DNA of 13,399 nucleotides, taken from positions 1-13,399 of the forward strand of contig JAWLDJ010000062.1 in assembly GCA_041686695.1 (NCBI GenBank), given 5' to 3'. The position numbers were made by a program, and so were the translations under genes. The DNA comes from T1Sed10-7 sp041686695. Its GTDB lineage: Bacteria; Actinomycetota; Nitriliruptoria; Nitriliruptorales; Nitriliruptoraceae. The notes under the pieces were generated by a model. It had not been told where the DNA came from. It saw only the letters and a program-made list of their open reading frames with translations, and ran no database searches. Positions 7,496 to 13,399 of the stretch are shown here, piece after piece; position 1 is the first letter of the stretch, and every line of letters starts with the position of its first letter.

Positions 7496-8872
7496 TCACG
7501 GACCTCGTGGGGGTACCGGGAGCTGCAGTGTGACGAGCAGGCCGCCGAGCGTGCTCTCGCCGAGTTCGAGGGTGCCACCGTGCGCCGAGAGGATGCGCGC
7601 GCACAGCGCCAAGCCCATCCCGGCACCGGGTGCCTGCGCCTGCGGTCCCCGTTCGAAGGACCGCAGGACGCGCTCACGATCTTCGGGTGCGATCCCGACC
7701 CCGTCGTCGGCGATGGTGACCGTAGCCGTGCCACCGGCGCGATGGCCACGCACCACGACCCGACCGCCACCGGCCTCGTAGCCGTGGAGAGCAGCGTTAC
7801 CGAGCAGGTTCTGGAACACCTCGGTGAGTCGGAGCTCGTCGCCGAGCACGGTCGGCAGGGGGCCGACGTCCACGTGGACGCGACGGTCCTCCACCACGCC
7901 GGCGAGGTGCTCGAGCGCCACCTGCACGACGCGGTCCAGGGACACCGGCACCGCTACGCCGATCTCCCTGCCGGCCGCGGCGTAGGCCAGGAGGCGGTCG
8001 ATCATGGTGGCCATCCGGCCGGCCGCTGCGATCGAGCGGTCCAGTACCTCCGCCTGTCGCTCGACGTCGATGCGACCGGCACGCAGCAGGCTGAGCAGGC
8101 CCTGGATGGTCGTCAACGGCGCCTTGAGCTCGTGGGAGACCGCACCGGCGAAGGTCGCCAGACGCTCGTTGGCCGCGGCGAGTTCCACGGCCGCCTCCCG
8201 GACCCGCTCCATGCTGCGACGCTCCGCGGCGTTGGCCAGTAGCTCCGCCAGCACCGTCAGTTGCTCGCGATCGCGCTCGCTCCAGGTCCGGGGACCATCG
8301 ACGACGTCGAAGCCGACGAAGCCGACGCACTCGCCCTCGACCAGCAAGGGGATCGTGAGCAACGCGGTGATGCCCTGCGCCTCCCACTCCGCGCGCTCGG
8401 ACGACGACAGGGCGGGGTCGGTGGTGTCCGGCCGGTAGACCGTCTGGCCGGCGCGGTGGCGTTCGGCCCACTCCGGCAGCCGTGCGAGGCTGACCTGCTG
8501 CAGATCGTCGATCACCGAATGGACGCCGGGAGCGCACCACTCGTGGGTGTTGGTGCAGGTCAGCTGGTCCCAGTCGTAGGTGAACAGGTAGGTGCGAGCG
8601 ACCGCGCTCAACTCGCCGACCGTTCGCAGGGTGTGGTCGATGGCCTCGTCCAGCCGCTCCAGTGGCACGTTGACGAAGGACACGGCCAGCTCGAGCAGTA
8701 CCCGGTCCAGGGACGCCGGCTCCGCGGCTCGAGACGCCGCCTGGCCGCTGTCGGTCCGGTCGGCGCGGTCGGCGCGGTCGGCGCGGTCGCGCCGGTCGGC
8801 CCGGTCGGCCCGGTCAGCCCGGTTGGCGCGGTCGCGCCGGTCGGCCCGGTCGGCACCCCCACCCAGCTGCAT
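7496..8872 (-). CDS. GAF-domain sensor histidine kinase
   Basis: The 458-residue protein starts with an Ala-Asp-Arg repeat (residues 7-41), then a GAF sensor domain (about 55-215, with NTHEWCAPG and GFVGFDVVDGPRTWSERD), a short coiled coil, HisKA with phospho-acceptor His247 in SHELKAPLTT, and a C-terminal HATPase with N box QNLLGNAALHG, DDGVGIAPEDRE and GAGMGLAL. No transmembrane segment is seen, so it should sense a cytoplasmic ligand or redox state. No response regulator lies in the window, making it an orphan here. The ATG at 8872 is chosen because GGAGG lies 4 nt upstream. The frame also allows starts at GTG 8956 or GTG 9046, the latter without a ribosome site and inside a DNA repeat. 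If a longer start is used, the repeat becomes a linker instead of the N-terminus. Confidence 0.88.
   Translation of the reverse strand: MQLGGGADRADRRDRANRADRADRADRRDRADRADRADRTDSGQAASRAAEPASLDRVLLELAVSFVNVPLERLDEAIDHTLRTVGELSAVARTYLFTYDWDQLTCTNTHEWCAPGVHSVIDDLQQVSLARLPEWAERHRAGQTVYRPDTTDPALSSSERAEWEAQGITALLTIPLLVEGECVGFVGFDVVDGPRTWSERDREQLTVLAELLANAAERRSMERVREAAVELAAANERLATFAGAVSHELKAPLTTIQGLLSLLRAGRIDVERQAEVLDRSIAAAGRMATMIDRLLAYAAAGREIGVAVPVSLDRVVQVALEHLAGVVEDRRVHVDVGPLPTVLGDELRLTEVFQNLLGNAALHGYEAGGGRVVVRGHRAGGTATVTIADDGVGIAPEDRERVLRSFERGPQAQAPGAGMGLALCARILSAHGGTLELGESTLGGLLVTLQLPVPPRGP
8750..8854. repeat. Nine-base tandem repeat encoding (Ala/Arg)-Asp-Arg
   Basis: About eleven and a half 9-nt units of the form CGGCGCGGT (variants CGGCCCGGT, CGCGCCGGT) lie in phase with the histidine kinase. 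They encode ADR, ADR, RDR, ANR, ADR, ADR, ADR, RDR, ADR, ADR, ADR, TD. The result is a dense alternating charge stretch, probably disordered. Because the unit is a multiple of three, copy-number change would alter length but keep the frame. Confidence 0.85.
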
Positions 8873-9036
8873 GCCACCTCCGCCGCTCGCCGATCGGCGG
8901 ACCTGCACCGCCTCGGTCGACGACGGGCTCGCTGCTGCCTCGCCGTCGACACTCACGCTACCCCGGGGGTGCGACCGAAGGGTTCGCTCACGGCCGTGTG
9001 GGTCGCCCCCGCGCCGCCCCGGTGCCGCCCCGGTGC

Positions 9037-9173
9037 CGTCGGTCACCGATCCGCGGTCCCGGATCCCCGCGCGGCCCCGGTGCCCCCGGTGTCCCCGGTC
9101 ACCGATCGTCGGTCACCGATCGTCGGTCACCGATCCGCGGTCCCGGACCCCCGCACCGTCCCGGTGCCCCCGG
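9037..9173. repeat. 53-bp imperfect direct duplication with 14-bp subrepeats
   Basis: Positions 9037-9089 and 9121-9173 align over 53 bases with 4 mismatches. Between and at the start of the second copy, the 14-mer CGTCGGTCACCGAT occurs in tandem at 9107-9120 and 9121-9134, and a related copy ends at 9106. The core CGGTCACCG is found at 9040, 9096, 9110 and 9124. The second copy contains the last codons and stop of the SulP gene (9127), so the first copy looks like a duplicated SulP 3' end. The spacer separates SulP from the histidine kinase. Confidence 0.8.
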
Positions 9174-11034
9174 AGGCGTCCTCACGTGCCGTGTCGACGC
9201 TCTCGGGCGTCCGGTCCTCGTCGCCCATCTCGGCCGCCTCCCCCGCCAGCGCGGCATCGTGTCCCCGGTCGAGATCGATGACCACGCGCTCGTCGTCGTC
9301 AGCACCCTCCACCTCGGTGTCGGGCCTGGCGCGGGCACCGAGCTGGTGGTCCCGTTTGGCGCGTTTGACCCCCTGGGCGATCGTGCGCCACAGGTGGCGG
9401 TCGCCGATCTCGTCGCGCAGGCCAGAGCGCTTGAGCACGACCCGCGCCCGGAACATCACGCGCACCAGGTACAGGTCGACCCCGCGCCGACGCAACCGCT
9501 CGAGCAGCTCGTGGAGCATGTCGGTGCTGGTGGTGTCGAGCTGGTCGGTCGCCTCGAGGTCCAGCACCAGCGCCCGGGTGTCCGGCCGGCGGTCCACGAT
9601 CGCGATGATCTGCTCCTCGACCACCGCGGCGTTCACCCAGAACAGCGGCGCCGTCAAGCGCAGGATGACCAGCCCGTCGACGCGGCGGCGCTCGGGGTGG
9701 CGCTCGATCGAGCCCCAGGCGGCCTTCTCCCCGTCGATCCGCCCTATCTCCTCCACCTCGACGCGGCTGGCGCGGTAGACCAGGCCGAGCACCGAGAGCC
9801 CGACCGCGATCAGCAGCCCCGCGAGCGTGCCGAAGGCCAGGACACCCAGCAGCGCCCCCAGCGCCGCGACCAGGTCGTTGCGACGGATACTGGCGTAGCG
9901 GCGCAGGGCTCCGACGTCCATCAGACCCCACACCGCGTGGATCACGACCGCAGCGAGCACCGCCCGGGGCAGGTCGCTCAGCGACGGTGCGAACAGGACC
10001 AGCACCCCGAGGCTGAGCGCGGCCGCGACCACGCTGGTCACCTGACTGGACCCGCCGGCACGGGCCACCGCGGCGGTCTTCGACAGGCTGCCCGCGACGC
10101 CGAGGCCCCCGAACAGCCCCGAGGCCACGTTGGCGGCCCCGGTCGCGACGAACTCCTGGTCGGTGTCGATCCGGTAGCCGCCCTCGGCCGCGAACAGCCG
10201 CGCGGCGCTGAGCGTCTCGGCCAGACCCACCAGGGCGAGCCCGATGGCCGGCACCACCAGCGACGCCACGTCCGACCAGGCGATCGGGGGGAGGGCCGGC
10301 ACGGGCAGCCCACGCGGCACCTCGCCGACCACGACGACGCCGCGGTCCGCCAGCGACCAGGTGGCCGAGGCCACGAGCGTGCCCACGACGACCAGCAGCG
10401 CCCAGGGCATCTGACGCGTGACGGCGTTGCCGACGAACAGCACCGCGAGGCTGCCGAGCCCGATCAGCGTCGTGGTCGGATCGAGCGCGGGAAGCGAGGT
10501 GAGGGTGGCCAGTGCCCGCTGGAAGACCGCACCGTCGACGCGTTCGAGTCCGAGCAGGCTGGGTACCTCCCCGATGATGATCACCACGGAGAGCCCGAAG
10601 ACGAAGCCGCTGACGATCGGTTTGGACAGGAACTCCGCGATCCACCCCGTCCGGAGCAACCCGGCGGCCAGCAGGATCACCCCCGACAGCACCGCCAACG
10701 CCACCGTGAGTGCGATCGCCCGGTCAGGGTCACCGCCGGCGTTGACGGCGACGATCGAGCCGGAGAGCACCGACACCGTGGACACCGGACCGACGATGAC
10801 CTGCGGGGAGGATCCGAGCAGCGCGTAGGCGATGAGCGCCAGAGGGACCGCGTACAGCCCGACCTGGACGGGCACCCCGGCGATCGTCGCGTAGCCGAGC
10901 GCCTGGGGGATCACCAGCGCGGTCACGACCGCGCCCGCGATCAGGTCCCGTCCCAGCTGCTCACGCCGGTAGGTCGGCACCCAGTCGCGTGCCGGCACCC
11001 GCGGCGCGCGCCACCACGCGCTGCCGTCCACCAT
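9127..11034 (-). CDS. SulP family anion transporter with STAS domain
   Basis: The 635-residue membrane protein has the SulP (SLC26) layout: a hydrophobic N-terminal half with many transmembrane helices (about 25-420), opening with AGAVVTALVIPQALGYATIAGVP and containing FGGLGVAGSLSKTAAVARAGGSSQ, followed by a cytoplasmic STAS domain (about 450-548, with ALVLDLEATDQLDTTSTDML). The last roughly 75 residues are acidic and probably disordered. Family members move sulfate, bicarbonate, chloride or dicarboxylates across the inner membrane; the substrate cannot be decided from sequence. The ATG at 11034 is used; GTG at 11046 or 11031 are close alternatives around the same GGAAGGG ribosome site. It is the first gene of a minus-strand run that continues with the histidine kinase and CoADR-rhodanese. 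A sulfate role would fit the latter, but that is inference. Confidence 0.93.
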   Translation of the reverse strand: MVDGSAWWRAPRVPARDWVPTYRREQLGRDLIAGAVVTALVIPQALGYATIAGVPVQVGLYAVPLALIAYALLGSSPQVIVGPVSTVSVLSGSIVAVNAGGDPDRAIALTVALAVLSGVILLAAGLLRTGWIAEFLSKPIVSGFVFGLSVVIIIGEVPSLLGLERVDGAVFQRALATLTSLPALDPTTTLIGLGSLAVLFVGNAVTRQMPWALLVVVGTLVASATWSLADRGVVVVGEVPRGLPVPALPPIAWSDVASLVVPAIGLALVGLAETLSAARLFAAEGGYRIDTDQEFVATGAANVASGLFGGLGVAGSLSKTAAVARAGGSSQVTSVVAAALSLGVLVLFAPSLSDLPRAVLAAVVIHAVWGLMDVGALRRYASIRRNDLVAALGALLGVLAFGTLAGLLIAVGLSVLGLVYRASRVEVEEIGRIDGEKAAWGSIERHPERRRVDGLVILRLTAPLFWVNAAVVEEQIIAIVDRRPDTRALVLDLEATDQLDTTSTDMLHELLERLRRRGVDLYLVRVMFRARVVLKRSGLRDEIGDRHLWRTIAQGVKRAKRDHQLGARARPDTEVEGADDDERVVIDLDRGHDAALAGEAAEMGDEDRTPESVDTAREDASGGTGTVRGSGTADR

Positions 11035-11250
11035 CTGCCCTTCCACCGCCAGGCACGCTAGCCAGAAGCGTCACGCCGCGCCGAGGTCGACAGCAGGCCG
11101 GGGGCCACGGCCGCCTCGAGCGCCACGCGACACCCACCGGCCAGCGCCTCGCGGTGGAGCGAGCTCCGCGCGGGTCAACGGCGCGAACGAGGTGCGGAAC
11201 GGATCCGGGGCCGCGAGGACCTCACGGAGCCCGGCGCGCGGCGGCTGCCT

Positions 11251-11269
11251 TCCGGCTTGCGGCGCCGGA
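11251..11269 (-). terminator. Terminator-like hairpin after the secreted-domain membrane protein
   Basis: TCCGGC (11251-11256) and GCCGGA (11264-11269) form a perfect 6-bp GC-rich stem with a 7-nt loop. It starts 2 nt past the stop codon of the gene ending at 11272. There is no U-tract, so it would be a weak or Rho-assisted terminator. The rest of the 11035-11250 spacer shows no gene or clear promoter. Confidence 0.35.
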
Positions 11270-11271
11270 TC

Positions 11272-12108
11272 TCAGCTGGACGGGGAGTCCGGCGACGAGC
11301 GATCGTCCGGCGCTCCTCCCCCTGCTCCCCCGGTGTCGGCACCGGGAGCCTCGGCGGCCCCGGCATCCCGGCCGAAGGGCGCCGCGGCCCCCAGCAGCAG
11401 TCCGAGCGCCGCCAGGACCGCGGGCAGGATCCACCACACCGCGCTGTCGAGTGCGATGCCGGCCGCGCCGAACAGCGTGGCTGCTGCCGTCAGCCCGCCG
11501 AGCAACCCGGCGACCAGTCCGACCAGCGGACGACCGCGTCCCCGGGTGTCCCGACGCCCAGCCGCGAACATGGCGGCCACGAGCAGCAGGGTGATCACCA
11601 GCAGGCCGATCGTCACCGGGTCCCACGTGCTGCCGGGCGTGGCGGCCGAGACCACGATGCGGCACACCTCACCACCGACGATGTGCACCACCTCGAAGGG
11701 GATCGGTCCCGTCCCGCCGGGCAGGACGCCAGGCAGCGCGTAGCCGCCGCTGGCCACGACCTCGCTGTCGGTGGTCTCACCGCTCCAGTCCTCGAGCGGC
11801 CAGGAACCGATGGGCAGCAGGAGCCGCAGCTCTCCGCTGTAGGGGACCGGCACCTCCGCGTCCCCGTCGCTGTCGATGCTGCCGACGAAGACGAAGGACC
11901 CGTTGCCGGGCACCTCCACGGGCACATCGCGAGGCTGCGTCGCCTCGAGCACGATGCTGTCGTCGATCGTCACCGTGCCGGTACAGCTGCCGCTGACCAC
12001 CTCCGCTGCCGCCGGCGCCTGGACCGTCCAGGTGAGGAGCAGGGAAGCGAGCACGAGGGCGACGAGTGCGAGGCGGGATACGGCCGAGCGAGCGAGAGCG
12101 GTGAGCAT
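11272..12108 (-). CDS. Unrecognised membrane protein with secreted N-terminal domain
   Basis: I do not recognise the family. The 278-residue protein starts with a signal peptide (positive residues, hydrophobic 13-29, then APAAA ending at 35 as a likely cleavage site). An exported domain of about 125 residues follows, rich in beta-prone, Asp/Glu and Gly segments, with two cysteines (Cys42 and Cys149) placed at its two ends and probably disulfide-bonded. Three hydrophobic helices follow (about 164-183, 195-219, 223-243), the first two joined by an Arg-rich loop RRDTRGRGRP, which places that loop in the cytoplasm. The tail is Gly/Pro/Asp/Ser-rich. The ATG at 12108 has GGAGG 6 nt upstream. It stands alone between spacers, divergent from the HdeD gene, with no clue to function. 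Confidence 0.75.
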   Translation of the reverse strand: MLTALARSAVSRLALVALVLASLLLTWTVQAPAAAEVVSGSCTGTVTIDDSIVLEATQPRDVPVEVPGNGSFVFVGSIDSDGDAEVPVPYSGELRLLLPIGSWPLEDWSGETTDSEVVASGGYALPGVLPGGTGPIPFEVVHIVGGEVCRIVVSAATPGSTWDPVTIGLLVITLLLVAAMFAAGRRDTRGRGRPLVGLVAGLLGGLTAAATLFGAAGIALDSAVWWILPAVLAALGLLLGAAAPFGRDAGAAEAPGADTGGAGGGAPDDRSSPDSPSS

Positions 12109-12233
12109 CGGTGTCCTCCGGTCAACTGGCCGCAACGTCCGGCCGGGGGCTGCCGGCCACTTCTCCGGGCAGGCCGGAGCAGACCGACGAGGGCCTGGCT
12201 GGAACAGTTTCCCCTACCGTCCCCGGCATCGCC

Positions 12234-12290
12234 TCACCCTGGTCGGGTGAACCCCTCACCGCCGGTGCTGGTCGGGTGAACCCCTCACCC
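12234..12290. repeat. Overlapping GGGTGA/TCACCC inverted repeats
   Basis: TCACCC (12234-12239) faces GGGTGA (12245-12250) across 5 nt. That GGGTGA also faces TCACC (12256-12260) across ACCCC. A second GGGTGA (12274-12279) faces TCACCC (12285-12290) across the same ACCCC. The direct repeat unit GGTCGGGTGAACCCCTCACC occurs at 12241-12260 and 12270-12289, with a partial third copy at 12293-12305. This could be a cluster of regulator half-sites or alternative RNA hairpins upstream of either divergent gene. Confidence 0.75.
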
Positions 12291-12311
12291 CGGGTCGGGT
12301 CAACCAGACAG

Positions 12312-12325
12312 CAGGAGTGCTCCTG
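12312..12325. promoter_or_regulatory. Short perfect palindrome, possible operator
   Basis: CAGGAG-TG-CTCCTG has two perfect 6-bp arms with a 2-nt centre, and matching AG/CT pairs continue beyond one extra G. It sits in the divergent spacer just after the GGGTGA repeats. It may be a regulator site, but palindromes of this size also arise by chance in GC-rich DNA. Confidence 0.3.
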
Positions 12326-12392
12326 GCTAACGTTGGCCTCGCGACGGCCGTCTCCACCGTTGCCGTTCCTCGCGTTGCCGTGTTTCCCCTTC

Positions 12393-12450
12393 CTGTTCCC
12401 CTCGTTCCTGTGTCTCCTGTTCTGTTCCCCTCGTTCCTGTGTCTCCTGTT
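12393..12450. repeat. Perfect 29-bp tandem duplication in a pyrimidine-rich tract
   Basis: The 29-bp unit beginning CTGTTCCCCTCGTTCCTGTG is present twice, exactly, at 12393-12421 and 12422-12450. Degenerate versions of its TTCCTCGCGTT and TGTTTCCCC parts precede it from about 12364. The plus strand is almost purine-free apart from G, unlike the rest of the window. It ends about 107 nt before the HdeD start, at the expected promoter zone. Confidence 0.9.
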
Positions 12451-12556
12451 CCTACCATCGCGGCCGCGGCCGTGACAGCATGCATGGAGCGCGTCCGGAA
12501 CCCTGGACGCGAGCACACTTCGCGCGACACCCGCTCGACCACCTGGAGGAACGACG

Positions 12557-13120
12557 ATGAGCGCCTCGACACAGCTCACACTGGAACGACGCCGGACCGG
12601 CTGGGACGTGCTCTTCGGCGTACTGTCCGTGATCGCCGGGTTCATCGTGCTGGGCCACGTCGCGTTGGCCGGCGTGATCTCCGTGCTCTTCACCGGCTGG
12701 ATGCTGCTGATCGCCGGCGTGGTGCTGGCCGTCAGCGCGATCGTGAACTGGTCCGACGCGCCTCGTCGCTGGGGCCTGGCCTCGGGCGCGCTGATCGGCA
12801 TCCTCGGCTTCGCCTTCGTCAGCAACCCGGGCATCGGCCTGCTGAGCCTGACGCTGCTCGCCGGCACCCTGCTGTTCGTGGGCGGCATCCTGCGGCTCGT
12901 CCTGGCGTTCCAGCCTGGTATGCCGAAGGGGTTGCTGCTGTTCAGCGGGGTCATCACCCTGGTACTCAGCCTGCTGATCCTGTTCGGCTGGCCTGCCTCC
13001 GCGTTGTGGTTCCTCGGCACCGTGCTGGGCGTCGAGCTCATCATCAACGGGCTCACCATGACACTGACCGGCCGCGTCCGCCTCAGCCAGGTCGCTGAGA
13101 AGGAGTCCGCCGAGGTGTGA
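12557..13120 (+). CDS. HdeD family (DUF308) membrane protein
   Basis: The 187-residue integral membrane protein has a short polar N-terminus and six hydrophobic helices at about 17-36, 39-63, 73-91, 95-115, 122-144 and 148-172, ending in a charged tail. Repeated short turns containing paired Arg/Asp or Pro (NWSDAPRRW, AFQPGMPKG) between pairs of helices are typical of HdeD/DUF308 proteins. HdeD in enteric bacteria is linked to acid resistance; actinobacterial relatives are mostly uncharacterised, so an acid role is not established here. The ATG at 12557 has GGAGG 7 nt upstream. No partner gene such as hdeA or hdeB is near. The gene is divergent from the unrecognised membrane protein and convergent with the partial gene at the right edge. 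Confidence 0.9.
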   Translation: MSASTQLTLERRRTGWDVLFGVLSVIAGFIVLGHVALAGVISVLFTGWMLLIAGVVLAVSAIVNWSDAPRRWGLASGALIGILGFAFVSNPGIGLLSLTLLAGTLLFVGGILRLVLAFQPGMPKGLLLFSGVITLVLSLLILFGWPASALWFLGTVLGVELIINGLTMTLTGRVRLSQVAEKESAEV

Positions 13121-13180
13121 GCCCGGCCACCTCGGCCACCGGCTCGACCCCAGGGCGTGACCGACCGGCGGTTCCACGAG

Positions 13181-13258
13181 CTGCGGACGTCGCGGTCACC
13201 GGCCCACTGGCCGGCCGCAGCCTGCGGACGTCGCGGTCACCGGCCGGCCGCAGGCTGC
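13181..13258. repeat. Direct and inverted repeats in the convergent spacer
   Basis: A 23-bp unit beginning CTGCGGACGTCGCGGTCACC is repeated exactly at 13181-13203 and 13222-13244; the second copy continues like the first after an 8-nt deletion (CGGCCGCAG follows both). GCAGCCTGCGG (13217-13227) and CCGCAGGCTGC (13248-13258) form an 11-bp perfect inverted repeat with a 20-nt loop. The hairpin lies between converging genes and could end transcription from both sides. No gene is seen in 13121-13302. Confidence 0.7.
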
Positions 13259-13302
13259 CGCGGCGGCGGTGACCCGGCAGCCGCAGCTCGCGACGCAACC
13301 GG

Positions 13303-13399
13303 TCACTCGGCAGCCGCAGCCTCCAGCGCGCGGGTCAACTCGGCCTTGACCTCGTCAGCCACCTCATCGAGCTCCGCGACCCCGCTCAAGCTCATCATG
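13303..13399 (-). CDS. C-terminal end of an unidentified gene cut by the window edge
   Basis: The frame is open from the right edge to a TGA at 13303 and encodes about 32 residues reading MMSLSGVAELDEVADEVK and then AELTRALEAAAAE. Nearly all third codon positions are G or C, as in the real genes around it. The sequence looks like an amphipathic charged helix. Two in-frame ATG codons at 13398 and 13395 could be the start of a very short gene, but a cut longer gene is more likely. I cannot name the family. Confidence 0.45.
   Translation of the reverse strand, partial: MMSLSGVAELDEVADEVKAELTRALEAAAAE

Larger units (their letters stand above)
12109..12556. other. 448-bp divergent intergenic spacer with repeats
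   Basis: The spacer lies between two genes transcribed away from each other. The segment 12109-12230 shows the upstream ribosome site of the minus-strand gene and nothing else clear. Positions 12234-12305 hold overlapping inverted repeats, 12312-12325 a palindrome, and 12340-12452 a C/T-rich tract with a perfect tandem repeat. TACCAT at 12453-12458 could be a -10 box for the plus-strand HdeD gene, but no good -35 matches it. Open frames across the spacer have no family features or ribosome sites. Confidence 0.6.

Noticed and set aside
5723..8242. An 839-residue plus-strand open frame over the reductase and kinase genes
   Set aside because: It is a composition shadow of two minus-strand genes with complete catalytic motifs and has no domain of its own.
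8608..8952. Collagen-like Gly-Pro-Thr repeats in another minus-strand frame at the satellite
   Set aside because: They arise from reading the 9-bp repeat out of phase. The kinase frame continues into GAF, HisKA and HATPase domains, and this frame does not.
8873..9046. A longer start for the histidine kinase at GTG 9046
   Set aside because: There is no ribosome site before it, it lies in duplicated DNA, and the added 58 residues are low complexity. The ATG at 8872 has a strong site. GTG 8956 remains possible.
8998..11061. A 687-residue plus-strand open frame opposite the SulP gene
   Set aside because: It is low complexity and hydrophilic, with no ribosome site or motif. The opposite strand encodes a clear SulP transporter.
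12393..12450. CRISPR-like array
   Set aside because: Only two repeat copies are present, they adjoin with no spacer, and no cas gene is in the window.
12256..12572. Minus-strand coding through the pyrimidine tract giving Thr/Gly/Arg or Glu/Arg/Gln repeats
   Set aside because: The peptides simply reflect the tandem DNA repeat; there is no ribosome site or recognisable domain, and the frames run into the HdeD gene on the other strand.

Overview
The window is GC-rich (about 70% by eye), with dense GC-ending codons, frequent GTG starts, strong AGGAGG-type ribosome binding sites and long open frames in wrong phases. Together with the gene content (ROK regulators, an actinobacterial-type molybdopterin oxidoreductase, HdeD/DUF308) this suggests a high-GC actinobacterium, possibly a deep-branching one. 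No rRNA, tRNA, transposase, integrase, CRISPR array or phage gene was seen, so the region looks chromosomal.

Layout. (1) 1-1650, minus strand: a ROK sugar-kinase-type gene cut by the left edge, preceded by a ROK transcriptional regulator. They probably share one promoter at 1622-1650, whose -10 overlaps a TAAC-repeat operator candidate. (2) 1722-2156, minus: a small CoA-binding protein of the YccU type, divergent from (3) 2312-5676, plus: a single-subunit Mo/W-bisMGD oxidoreductase whose last codon overlaps the start of a serine-dependent glutaminase. (4) 5696-11034, minus: SulP/STAS anion transporter, then a cytoplasmic GAF histidine kinase with an Ala-Asp-Arg repeat at its N-terminus, then a CoA-disulfide/persulfide reductase with a C-terminal rhodanese domain. 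The kinase-reductase gap is only 54 nt; the transporter-kinase gap is longer and holds repeats. (5) 11272-12108, minus: an unrecognised secreted-domain membrane protein. (6) 12109-12556: a 448-bp divergent spacer with overlapping inverted repeats, a short palindrome and a perfect 29-bp tandem repeat. (7) 12557-13120, plus: an HdeD-family membrane protein. (8) 13121-13399: a repeat-bearing convergent spacer and the C-terminal end of a minus-strand gene cut by the right edge.

How the genes may work together. The ROK pair looks like a local sugar-responsive unit. The oxidoreductase-glutaminase overlap implies co-translation, but no known pathway joins them. The SulP transporter plus the CoADR-rhodanese fusion could form a sulfur or redox module sensed by the orphan kinase; this is inference from proximity. 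I did not find a clear new defence or mobile system. The least explained items are the oxidoreductase-glutaminase coupling, the secreted-domain membrane protein, and the repeat-rich spacers at 9037-9173, 12234-12450 and 13181-13258.
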